This document shows, one piece after another, positions 12,201-24,200 of a DNA stretch of 64,000 bases (within the stretch, counting starts at the first letter, position 1; each line of letters begins with the position of its first letter). Source of the stretch: Cervus elaphus (Eukaryota; Chordata; Mammalia; Artiodactyla; Cervidae); NCBI RefSeq assembly GCF_910594005.1, contig NC_057829.1:53923001-53987000 (forward strand), in the 5' to 3' direction. The position numbers were made by a program, and so were the translations under genes. The notes beneath the pieces were generated by a model. The model had not been told where the DNA came from and ran no database searches. It saw only the letters and a program-made list of their open reading frames with translations.

Positions 12201-15200
12201 TTTTCTTGTAGGCACCAAGGAAGTTCAGACAAAAAAATTCTCATTCTTTGTGTTTTGCAGCGCCAAAGCCTGTTGTGTATTTGCAACATGGCTTAGTTGC
12301 ATCTGCCAGTAACTGGATTTGCAACCTGCCCAACAACAGCCTGGCTTTCCTTCTGGCAGATGTGGGTTATGATGTGTGGCTGGGGAACAGCCGGGGAAAT
12401 ACTTGGTCCAGAAAACACTTGAAATTTTCACCCAAGTCACCAGAATACTGGGCCTTCAGGTAAGAAGAACACTACTAATGACTAACATGTGTACATTGCT
12501 CTTTTATATGGATGACTACCCTTTTGAATTTTCCCTTTTTGTCCAACTGCACATTGTGGAATCCACAAGATGGAAATAAACATACCTTCTTCTACCCAGG
12601 TTTTCTTCACAAGCTCTGAAGAAATGCCCTTATTATTGCACTGATAGTTGTTTTAAACACTCCACTTGGCCTATGTGTATGTAAAGTATATAAGAAAGAA
12701 AAAAAAATCAAAATGCAAATTCCAGGACTATCACACTGTCAACGTGCAGTCCAGAAATTTACATGGTACGCTTAATGAAGAGGAATAATGACACTGATCA
12801 AGAAATGGGAACAGAAACAATGTTCTAGTTGAAAATCCTGAGAACCAGACATTCCGGTTAAGTCAAAATGAGCCAAGCACTTGAGCAGAGATGACACTCC
12901 AATGTTTATTCACTGAGGAGTGAAGGAACTCTGTCCTCCATAGACTGAGGGTGCTGAAATCTCTCCATGGAGCCAACCTGCCAACAGTAGTCCTGAGGGT
13001 GCTGTCTGTCTTAGAAGTTAGGCCAACTGAGTCACAGAAGCAAGCCTGGCATTTGTAGTGAAGCAAAGAACCATGCCTTGAAGGTCACTAAAGCTGCTTG
13101 TTCCTTGACCTGATTCCCACCTCACTCCTGGAAGCCATTTGTCATCCCCTAATTCCACATCCCAGGGCAGTTGTGTCATGGCATCATTGCAAATAGCATC
13201 ATGATTCCCTGGATGAGTGTTTTCCCGACTACACACAGGAGAGAAAGCACCTGAGGCCTCTTTCCTGGAAATGTTGATTCAGTCTATCTGGGCTGAGGTC
13301 TGCAAGTCTCTTCACTTTTTATGTTTGTAAAATAAGCATTCCAGGTAATTTTTCTTTTCAAAGGAGTTTGGTAAATCTGCTATAGGATTAAGTGAAAAGC
13401 CTCTGTAGACTGGGCTGATCCTGGGAAAGATCCCATTCCCTGATGCTGGGAAAGATCAAAGGCAAAAGCAGAAGCGGGTGGCAGAGCATAAGATGGTTAC
13501 ATAGCATCACTAACTCAATGGACAGGAATTTGAGCAAACTCCGAGAGACAGTAGAGAACAGAGGAGCCTGGCATGCTGCAGACCAAGGGGACACAAAGAC
13601 ATGACATAGCAACCAAACAACTACAACAACTCTGTAGGCTTTGCAAGTCAGAGTTTTCAGTTTCTTAATACAAAGTTACTCTTGGATCAAGACGAGATCC
13701 TCAGAAGATGCCTGACATCATGTATTGATTCTAGTCTTACATTTAACAAAAGCTAAGCATCTAGATCTGCAACACATATATTTAGGTATTACAAGCCTAA
13801 CAATGAGATGATTTTTTTCTAATGCTGTTTTGTTTTGTTTTTTCCTTTGGCAGTTTGGATGAGATGGCTAAATATGACCTTCCAGCCACAATCAATTTTA
13901 TCATAGAGAAAACCAGACAAGAGCAACTCTACTACGTGGGCCACTCCCAAGGCACCACCATTGGTGTGTTTGGGGCAGATGTGATCTGAGGGTGTCAGGA
14001 GATTTTCTTCATATTCATGAAAGGGGTCAGGATTTCTTCCCTCTGTGCAGTCTGTAGCTGTGGGGACTTTGAACTGGAAAAACATCACACCTGGCTGTCT
14101 TTTGAAGAGTAAATAAAGTGAGGTTGACTAAGGGATTTTCCTGCCCCCTCAGGACTAAATTTGGAGATCGATGGAAAGACTGAAAGAAAGTCAATTATTT
14201 ATTTATTCATTTGTGTACCCAGCAAACACTTGCCAGACACTGGGTTAGATACCAGGAAATCAAAGATAAATATGGTATACATCTTTCCCTTGAAGAGCTC
14301 ACAGTCTAGTAAGGGAAACTAAAAAGAAAGCAGAGAATTACAAATCTCAGTGATCATATGCCACAATCAATGTGACTTTTAGTTAGTACCCAGTGGGTGC
14401 TAGGGTAGGCTAAATGTGGATGGGCCATGTTGGCAGTGCCATAAAACTCTCCACTCTCTTCTCTCTTCTCTTTTCAGCTAGAGACCTTGACAATGCTAAC
14501 AGCATTTATACCAGGCATTTGAGAGCATTATCATCCATATTTTATAAATGGCTGAACTTATGAGTCCTTTCTAATCATGATAATGCCATTAGAAACTCTA
14601 CATATATATAAATCTAACCTTTGAAAGAATTATTCTATAAGTATTCTATTTTCCATGTTTACAGATAGAGAAAGCTGAGACTCATAAAGGGGGGGTAAGT
14701 TGCCCAAGTTTTCACACAGCTAGCAAATGGGAAACCAAAATTCTAGCTCAGTTTTGTCTGATACCAAAGACTATGATCAAGCTAGAATGGCCGTTGGAGT
14801 TTACCTAGACTTGCCTGACAACAGATATTTGAATCCTTTCTGTAATATTCTCTATAAGTAGATTTGCATCCTTCAGAAACAGGAAACTCACTTTATTCTG
14901 AATTAGCCAGTTTCATCTTTGGAGATTTAAAAATCCTTGCCCCCAATATGGTACTTACTCTGAGTGTCTTTGTTTTCTTTTTTAATATAACTGCTTTTAC
15001 TATCATTTAAAGTGAGTTAAGTAAGGATTGTTCTAAATCCATGAATTAGTATCTTCTTCCCTTTCAGCTTTCATAGCATTCTCCACTAATCCAGAGCTGG
15101 CTAAAAGGATTAAGATATTTTTTGCATTGGCTCCAGTCACAACCTTGAAATACACCCAAAGTCCTATGAAAAAATTTACAAATCTTTCCAGAAAAGCAGT

Positions 15201-18200
15201 CAAGGTATGTGACAACTTTTCCCCAGGTTTCAGTCTGTAGTAACTAAAACGATCTCTATTTCTACTGATTTCAAGAAAAGCCAACTTGAGACATAAAGTT
15301 TTGCCAAGTGGATCAGTGGTAAAGAGCCCGCCCACAATGCTGAAGACTCAGGTTTGATCCCTGGGTCAGGAAGATCCTCTGAAGAAGGAAATGGCTAACC
15401 CCACGAGTATTCTTGCCTGGAGAATTCCATGGACAGAGGAGCCCAGCAGGCTACAGTCCTTGGGGTCACACAGAGTCTGACACAACTGAGCATCTAGAAA
15501 GAATAAAATAGGTGCTTGTGGTACACACGTAGGTTTACTGATGATGCACAATTTTGCCAGCTGAGTTCAGGATGCTCACTCTGATGCCATTCTACTCTAC
15601 CGTCTTCATTTTTTATTTAGAGGCTTCTCTCTCACATGATTCCTCAATCACAGATATGGCAAGAGCTGATTTGATTGATGGGCTGATTGATTGGTTTAAT
15701 TTGTTCTTGTTGTTCAGTTGCTCAATCATGTCTGACTCTTTGTGACCCCATGGACTGCAGCACACCAGGCTTCCATGTTCTTCACCATCTTCTGGAGTTT
15801 TCTCAAACTCATGTCCATTGAGTCAGTGATGCCATCCAATCATCTCATCCTCTGTCATCCACTTCTCCTCCTGCCCTCAATCTTTCCCAGCATCAGGGTC
15901 TTTTCTAATGAATCAGCTCTTCGCATCAGGTGGCCAAAGTATTGGAGCTTCAGCTTCAGTACTTCCGATGAATATTCAGGGTTGATTTCCTTTAGATTTG
16001 ATCTCCTTGCAGTCCAAGTGACTCTCAAGAGTCTTCTCCAGCACCACAGTTCAAAAGCATCAGTGGTTTAATTTAGTAGGTTAAATTTCTCTCCACTGCC
16101 CCCTACTGTATCAAGGAGAGTATGGTGTAGTATTTCAGACTGTATGGAGTCTGATGGCATGAATTTGAATCATAGGTAGCCGGGTGAATTTGGTTGAGAC
16201 CTTAATTCTAGGAAATACTTTATTCATCTATTAACTGAGGATAATAGTAGTCTCTACTTGTAGGGCTGCTCTGAGGATTAAGTGAGTACATATATGTAAA
16301 TCTCTTACACATTGTTAGCCTTCAATTAATTCCAGCTATTGTTATTGCTGTCATGATTTCCATAGAACACTAAAAGTCCAAAGTTGCCCACACTTTGTCA
16401 ACTCTGTTTGTCAATTCCTCAAAACCTAGACAGTATCCTAGACCTCAGATGATTTCTGCTGGTTGCCAGCTAACTAAATGATTATTTGCTCAATGAAGAG
16501 AATTGTTCTTTGCGAGTTGATGTGTTTTCCTGTTAAACAGTAATAGGGGCTTCTCCTGTGACAGACAGAAGATGATTAGACTATTTAGTGATTTCAGTGA
16601 AAGCATACAAAAGTGAAAGAATTTTTATAGAAGCCAGGAGTTCTGATTGGTGAGAGATAAGCAAATTAGCCCAAGGCGATTTAATTCCATATCTATACAA
16701 CCAAGAAAGACTGTAGCAGCAAAACTACGGTAACAATGTGAAAAATGCTCACAGATCCCTCATAGTACATGGGCATCTTTTATCATAGAGATTTCAGTCC
16801 AACCTGGTCCTACATTATCAGGCAAACAGCATCAGACTTCTTGTTAAATTACTTCAGCATTCCCACAAAGTTAAGAGATATTTTGAGATGGTAGGATCTT
16901 CACATTCTCAATTTGCCCAATTCTGCTTCAACTTTCAAAATGTTTTGATCTACCTATAGTGTAGTGCAGTTCAATTCAATTTTGTAAAAAAAAAAAAAAA
17001 GATGATCTAGGAGCTACTGTTTCAAAAGTATGGCACCAGGAAACAGCTATGCCTATAAAGCTACTTTTCAGCCAATCGGCATGACTGAAAATTGGGGCAA
17101 TGTGTGAATGGTGGAAGACTTGACCAAGAAGAGAATAACGGACAGTTCATAGAAAGCAGCTATGTCATGTTAAAGAGTTTTGTTCTGTTGGTGATGGGAA
17201 GTCATTGAAGAATGTTGAACAGAGAAATGGATTGATCAGTTTTGTAGTTTTAGAAATATTACCCGTAAGGTGCATTAACTCTAATAGAGAAGCTACCACA
17301 TGTGACTAACTCTCTAATTCCTAATAGAAATTCCAGCAAAATCATAATGATAGATCAAAGAAATTGCCAGACAAACTCAGAGAAAATGTTTCTAGGCATT
17401 GGAATCATGGAAGACTTCCTGGATGGCATTTCTGAGTTTGGGCTAAAGGACAAGATTTCAATTTACAATGTCTTGTAGAAAGTCTTTACAAACTAAGAGG
17501 GAAACCTGAGCACCATTGAAGGGGTGAAGCTCAAGTCTTGGGAAATCACATGTAATTGACTTTATTTAGCTTTAAATTTGTGAAAGGTATGAGAAATAAT
17601 ATTGGAAATGTATGAATAGATTCTGTAGGAAATGTAGGAATATTGGAAATGTGGATTTAAATGCCAAGTTAAGAAGCTTGGGTTATATTCGATATATGGT
17701 GGGTGATCATGGGAGGTATTTACACAAAGGAATGACATGCATAATGCTCTTTTTAGAAAAATTCTCCTGGGGACCAAATGGAAGTGAATGAGAGTAAAAT
17801 ACATAAGAAGGGCAAAAGATGAGGGAAATGGTTATAGAATTATTGTTACACTTCAGTTGAGAAACCTAGCCAAGGTTGTGCTAAAGAAGACAAACTTTAT
17901 AGGATTTGACAATGAAATGATAGGCATGGTATAAACTTTTAGAGAGTTAAAATTTTTGCTTTTGTTTTTGTTTTCTCTTCTCCTCTCCTATTAGCCAAAC
18001 ATTGGTCTTCCAGTTTTTCTCATCAACAGTTGCTCTGTAAATAGTTCTAATTTTAGTGTGCCTGTGGGAAGATGAGCTTAGGGTCCTTCTACTCTATCAC
18101 CTTGCCTACTTTGCACTAGGTGTGTTTTAAATGTGATTTGTTATCTACACAGAAATTCTTAGTGCACATTGATTTTCTATTTTATAGTTGAGGAAATTCA

Positions 18201-21200
18201 GGATAATAGAAAAGTAAATACAAGACAGAGTTTAGAATCAAACCAGGGTATCACTGACCCCCAAAGCCCTAGCCATTTCCTACGGAGACTAGATTTTTAG
18301 GGGATGCTCAAAAAAAACACTTCAACTAAAGGATCTTGGGAGAAAAAGCTTCAAGAGGTGAGTTGGGAGGACTACAAAGACAAAGTTTAATGGGCTTTTT
18401 GGTTTCACTGAGGGCTAGTACTGAGCAGATGTCACCATGTCCAGTGCTTGACTGAATTACCACTCGTTTTCCACTTGACATTCACATCCATGAAATTTGA
18501 TGGTGTCTTAAATCGATCTTGCAGGTATTATTCGGTGACAAGATGTTCTCTCCGCACACATTTTTTAACCAATTCATTGCCACCAAGGTATGCAACCGGA
18601 AGATATTTCATCGTATTTGCAGCAACTTTATATTTACTTTGAGCGGATTTGATCCGAAAAACTTAAACATGGTACGTGTAAGTTGTCAGACCCAGGAAAG
18701 CAATTGTTTTGTTGGACAGAGATAAGGAGAGTTCATTCTAAATTGCATGGAAACCACATTTCAAAGCCTTTTTGTCTCCTGGAATGTAACTAGTATGTTC
18801 ATGGCTTCCAACCCAAGCTGAGAGTCCACCTGCTTGAGTAGGAGGATTTGAGGCTTCATTAAATATCTCTTGACTATATTCTTGGACCAGGAAAGAAAAA
18901 GTGCTTTGCCTTTTGTCTTTGACCACAGGATGTCCTCTGTGGGCTTTACACAGACACTTCCCTAGGCAGGAAAATAGAGGTGAGGGAAGAGATAATTCTT
19001 AAAGATGGGCTTCTTTGCTTAGTTTGTCTTCACAGGATGTGGTACATGTTTATTCTGAGAGAGAGAGATTGGGTCAGGTGAGAGAGGGAAAGAATACACT
19101 CAGATTCACTTGTGGTGTGATTACATGATTAGCCTTCAGGTAAGAAATAATCTTTTTACTTTGCAGAGTCGCTTAGATGTTTATTTTGCACAGAGCTCTG
19201 CGGGAACATCTGTTCAGACCATGCTGCACTGGGCCCAGGTATGTACTCCCACTTCCTGATATAACACACACATATCTCTGCAAGATCCCTGAGGAGCACG
19301 TCCGGAGAGCTCACTCTGTGGGTTATGGCACTGTTGGGTGGATACTTCTGGAATCAGATCAACTAGTGTCAATGTTCTTTACTCTCATCTATTCTCCAGG
19401 TCCTCTGTGTATTCCCAGATATTCTGACTGAATTCTGATCTTCAGATTACTCCTAATTGTCTTGTCTAGTGTTTCCTCTTTCGGGAAATCATTCACTCTA
19501 ACAGAGCTATACATAACATGATAAATGCTATTCTAGAAAGATCTTTTTACCCTCTAACTAGGATATAGGCAATTTCAGAGTGTGGAAATACTGCCTAATT
19601 TAAAGGACATTGAATGTTACAGAGGGTTTTAAATGGACTAAGGGTTTCTGTTTTTACTCTCCATTTAAGTTTTTTGTGTGTGTTACTATATTTCTCAGGA
19701 TTTGGCAAGCTCAGCGATAAGTCAAATTCAGTTGGTATAGCTTTCTAAGCCACATATGTCAGTGTGTGTGTATGTGTGTGTGCACATGTACAAGTGGGGG
19801 AGGTCTAATATTTAATATTATTAATATTATTAATATCTTAATTTTAAAATACTTTAAAAAGTTGAATAAGAATCTGAAATCCCTAGGAATCTGAATTTTA
19901 ACCTACACCCTGATAAATTTCTTCCATGCTTTAAAGTTGACAATCACTGCTATAGATAGTCTTAAATACTAGTTGAAGATTTCTGAAATTCTTTGAAGAT
20001 TTCCACCCTCAAGAGATAAGTGTTCAAGTTCCTAAAGGAAGACAGATATTCCAGATTTAGGACTTCCTACTGGTGAGGAGACAGGTAGATTCTGAAAGGC
20101 ATAATTTTCCAGATAATACAACTTCGATTTCATATTCATTTAGCACTTACAATGTGTTCTTATTGTCCAGATATATATATCTCATTGTCTGTTATGAATT
20201 CTCCTACCAATCTTTCAATGAAACCATTGATATTCCCCACTCTAAAAACGTCATAGCCAATCCTTACCTCTCACAGTTGACTCTTCTTAAAGCTATCTCT
20301 TCTCCTTTGATAGAAAGTTCTCTTGAGAATAGAAATAAGTGGGTGGGGTGGGGAGATAAAATATTTGGTTATAAGTTACGTAGACAGCTAAAGCAAGGAT
20401 GATGATAATGACATGATGGTAACAATATCAATAAAAAGAGTGATTTCTTGACCGTTCCTAGGTGCCGCATGCTTTTCATACATTACTTAATCTTCATAAC
20501 CCTATAAGCAGAATGCTATTGTAATTTCCATTGCACAGATGAGAAAACAGGTTTAGAGAAGATGCATATATAGCCTGGATCACAGATTTAATAATCCATT
20601 AAGCCTGGATTAAAACTAGGTCTGTTTGATGCTAGAACCCAAGTTCTATATAGTACATTCTATTGCCTCTCATTGCTGAAAACCTACACAATTTCAACCA
20701 CAGCAGACTACTGCCTCTGTGAATATAAATCACAATGAGAAACATTTCAAACAAAAAGTCAGAATGAAATCAGTTCATGTGAAAAAAAATCAAGTTAAAA
20801 AAAACCTTTGGAGTAGTCTGAAAATAATTTAATGAAGTGCTTGAGGTAAAGGTAAAAATTATGTCTCCTCGATACAAATGGGTGGCAAATAACCAGAAAA
20901 AGGAATCCCTAGAAGTATTAATGTTTCTATATTAAAATCTGAAGTCCAAAACTTAAAATAACAAAAGGGCACACACAGTGTCTCAGACACTCAGCCTGTG
21001 GCCATGTTATTGACAACATGTCAGGCTGCTTGGCCATATAGACAGAAGACAGACAGACACTATACCTCAGAAAGCCTTGAAGGAGTTTTTTGAGTGAGCA
21101 TTCCTTTCAAAGGTAGCAAAAATGTTTAAGAATAAGGAATATAGTCATAATATCGTAGACCATCTGATACGATAACAAGGTATAAAGTTTAATAATAGTA

Positions 21201-24200
21201 GCAGTCATTTTTTAATGTATAGCTAGTGTCTTTCAAAAAATATTAAAATTCCTGAAGCCAAGATGTTCAAGAATCAATGTAGCATCTTTTAAAATACGTC
21301 TATGTACACAGCATAGAATTTATTTAAAGGCATCACTGCTCGAAGATTTTCATTGGAAAAGTATAAAAAGGAAGAAAAGATAGTCCCATGAGTTTGTATC
21401 AATTTTTATCATTTTTATTATTTCACTTATTAAACTTTGACTTTTAGCTCATGTGCTAAAGCGTGGGACATTATGTCAATCTTTTTTTTATATTTTTTGC
21501 TTACTGTCTTTACATGTATGTTGTTTTCGTATATCATTTTAAAGTGTTTATTATTTGTATCTTTTTATAGGCTGTTAATTCTGGTCGCTTCCAAGCTTTT
21601 GATTGGGGAAACCCTGATCAGAATATGAAGCACTTCCACCAGGTACAATAACAATAATCACCAATTGCATACTGCAAATGAAGTTTGTAAAAATAGTATC
21701 TACTCATCAAGCACCTACTAACTATGCTGCATTCACTATGCCAGATACTTTGTATAGATCAGATGCTATTGGGGGGGAACTTACCACTTGCCATATCATT
21801 GTTTTTGATTCTCAGCATGACCTTCTCAGATAAATATTAGGTTAGGTAAATTGTCTCTATTTTTCCAGAAGCTCAGAGAGGTTAGGTGAATTGTCAGAAA
21901 TTATTTAGCTAGTAAAGAACCAGAATACCACCCAGGGTTCCTGGATCAAAAGTCCATTCTTCTTCTGTTACACTTACTCTTTCTCAAAAAAACAGAAACT
22001 CTCAGCACTTAAGACCATATTTTTAAAGAAAGAATTAAAGATGCACAATTTTATTTATAAAGCATATTCTCTGGCTTCTTATCCATCCCTCATAAATGAA
22101 CCTCATAAAACGAACTAACATTATCTTAATCAGTTTTTGGATGTCATTTACTGCTCATTCAAAAACAATTATGAATGATTAAAGATATTCCAGACAGGAT
22201 TATCACCTTTAGAAAAAAGCAATGCTGTTTGCCACATAATGATATTTCCATTTATATCTTGACATTATATATGAAAACTTTCCTTTGCGAAAAAACTCCA
22301 TATTAAAGTGTTTAGGCATTGTTGTTAATTTTTCCAGTATTTAAGGAAATCCAATGATGGCTTCAGCTTCTGGCTAATAGACAGCTCAAATTAAATAAGT
22401 AGGCAACAAAGATATGTGGATTTTTTTCAAATCAAGCATGTGGAAATTTGGAGATTTTTTTAAGCAATTTCACTGTTACCATAATAACTATGATAGTGAA
22501 AATGCATAACTTCAAGTAGTGTAAAAAATCTGATTTTCCCCTAAACTGCTATAGTTGTATATGTGTGGAGAGGTGTGTGCCCACACATACAAACTCACAT
22601 ACTGTGTCAGAGTGCTATTTACTCTTGTGATTAACAGCTCCTTGTACTAGCAAGAGTATGTAGTTGCTTTAGGAAAAGCTTTTTAGGTGATGACCTTACC
22701 CTATAAAACTCAAATACCTACTTGGATGAAAGCTGAATCACAGGTATTAACTCCGTCATTGTGCTCATAGATTCTATCAAAATACATGGCAGTTCAGGTT
22801 CAATTATGGATCTTTTGCTTGGAACTTTAGGCAGGAAAAGAAAACTTAAACTGTAAACAATATATAAGTTTTAACAATTAACAACCTTTGTCACAACTAT
22901 AAGTAATATCATCATAAGTTAGACAGGTGTAATTACCAATATAATCACCAATCCTGTATTACTAAAAAAAAAAGTGAAAAAAGAAAATTTTCTGGGCCAA
23001 AAGCTACCACGTATCATTTGGATCCTGATCTGGATGTTCATTTTTGTTTTGACATCTTCTGGGCTTCCCAGTTCATTCTGAGTATGGTATTAAATTACTG
23101 CAGTCAATGTATTCTGATTTCAGGAGATCCTTAGATAAACTTGTGCCTTAAAGCTTGCTAATATTTTTGCTTCCTCTGTGCTGTGTTGTTTTTCTATTCT
23201 TTATCTCTCTCTATCCTTGCCTCTGAATACTTATGCCTTGTATTTTTCTATTGAGAACACTACCAAGTCAGGAAAAGCAAGCCTCTTTCTTCAGTTGCAC
23301 TTGGCATTGAGTGCACCAGGCTTTCCTTAGTCCACCGTTCCCTTGCATGCAGTACTCATTAGTTCTAATCTTCACTGATTTCCTTCTTTGCCCTTCACAT
23401 TGTCTTCTCATGGCTACACATTCCTATTTACCACTTGCTTCTAAGCCCAGATCCAAGGTCTCCCAGTATTATGATGTAGGGACTTGTACTTAAGATATTT
23501 GCTATTGCAAAGACCCACCTACTGATGGTGACATGTGGAATGGCTATACCAGTGCTCTGTCTGCCGATCACTCTACTAAGAGAACTCATGGTGTAGTTAC
23601 CGAGTCAGAGGTCTCCCCAGGCACATTTCTAGTCTTAGAAACCTCCTCCTGGCCAAAGTTACTGTTTTCTAAGAATTTATAACTTGGTCCATGTTACCTT
23701 TTCTTCTTAGTCTTGCTGCTGAAATTACCTATGGTGCATTAATCGCCTTTGGCTACCATAAAAAATCCCATAGACTGAGTGGCTTAAACAACAGAAATTT
23801 GTTTCTAACAGTCCTGGAAGCTGGAAGTTCAAGAGCAGGGGTGCCAGCATGGTCAGGTTCTAGTGAGGGCTTTCTTACTGGATTGCAGACAGCCTCCTTC
23901 TCCATGTATGTCCACATAGCCTTTCCTCTTTGTCTCTGGTTGAAGAGAGAGGTCTCTCTCTCTCTCTCTCTTTCTCTCTCTCACACTTCCCCTTCCTATA
24001 AGGCCACCAATCCTGTTGGATTAGGATCCAAACCTTATAACCTCATTTAACCTTAATTACTTCCTAAAAGCCTTTTCTCTAAATACAATCACCTTGGGGT
24101 TAAGGTTTCAACATATGAATTTGCAGGGAACACAATTTAGTCCATAGAATATGTAGGTCTTTACAATGCAAGTAGTAAAAATCACTCTATTTTAAATTTT

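Larger units (their letters stand above)
15205..18524 (+). other. LIPK: LIPK intron 5
   Basis: 3,320 nt. It holds a Bov-tA SINE, a BovB tail, MIR remnants and a 15-nt A tract at 16986-17000. The 16350-17940 part shows nothing recognisable. Confidence 0.8.

Noticed and set aside
12184..12260. Alternative 5' extension of LIPK exon 3 from the AG at 12182-12183
   Set aside because: It would add 77 nt and shift the frame; the acceptor at 12259-12260 keeps the family length of 199 nt.
20073..20402. 109-codon frame in LIPK intron 7
   Set aside because: Lies between two validated exons, low-complexity hydrophobic content, no family resemblance.
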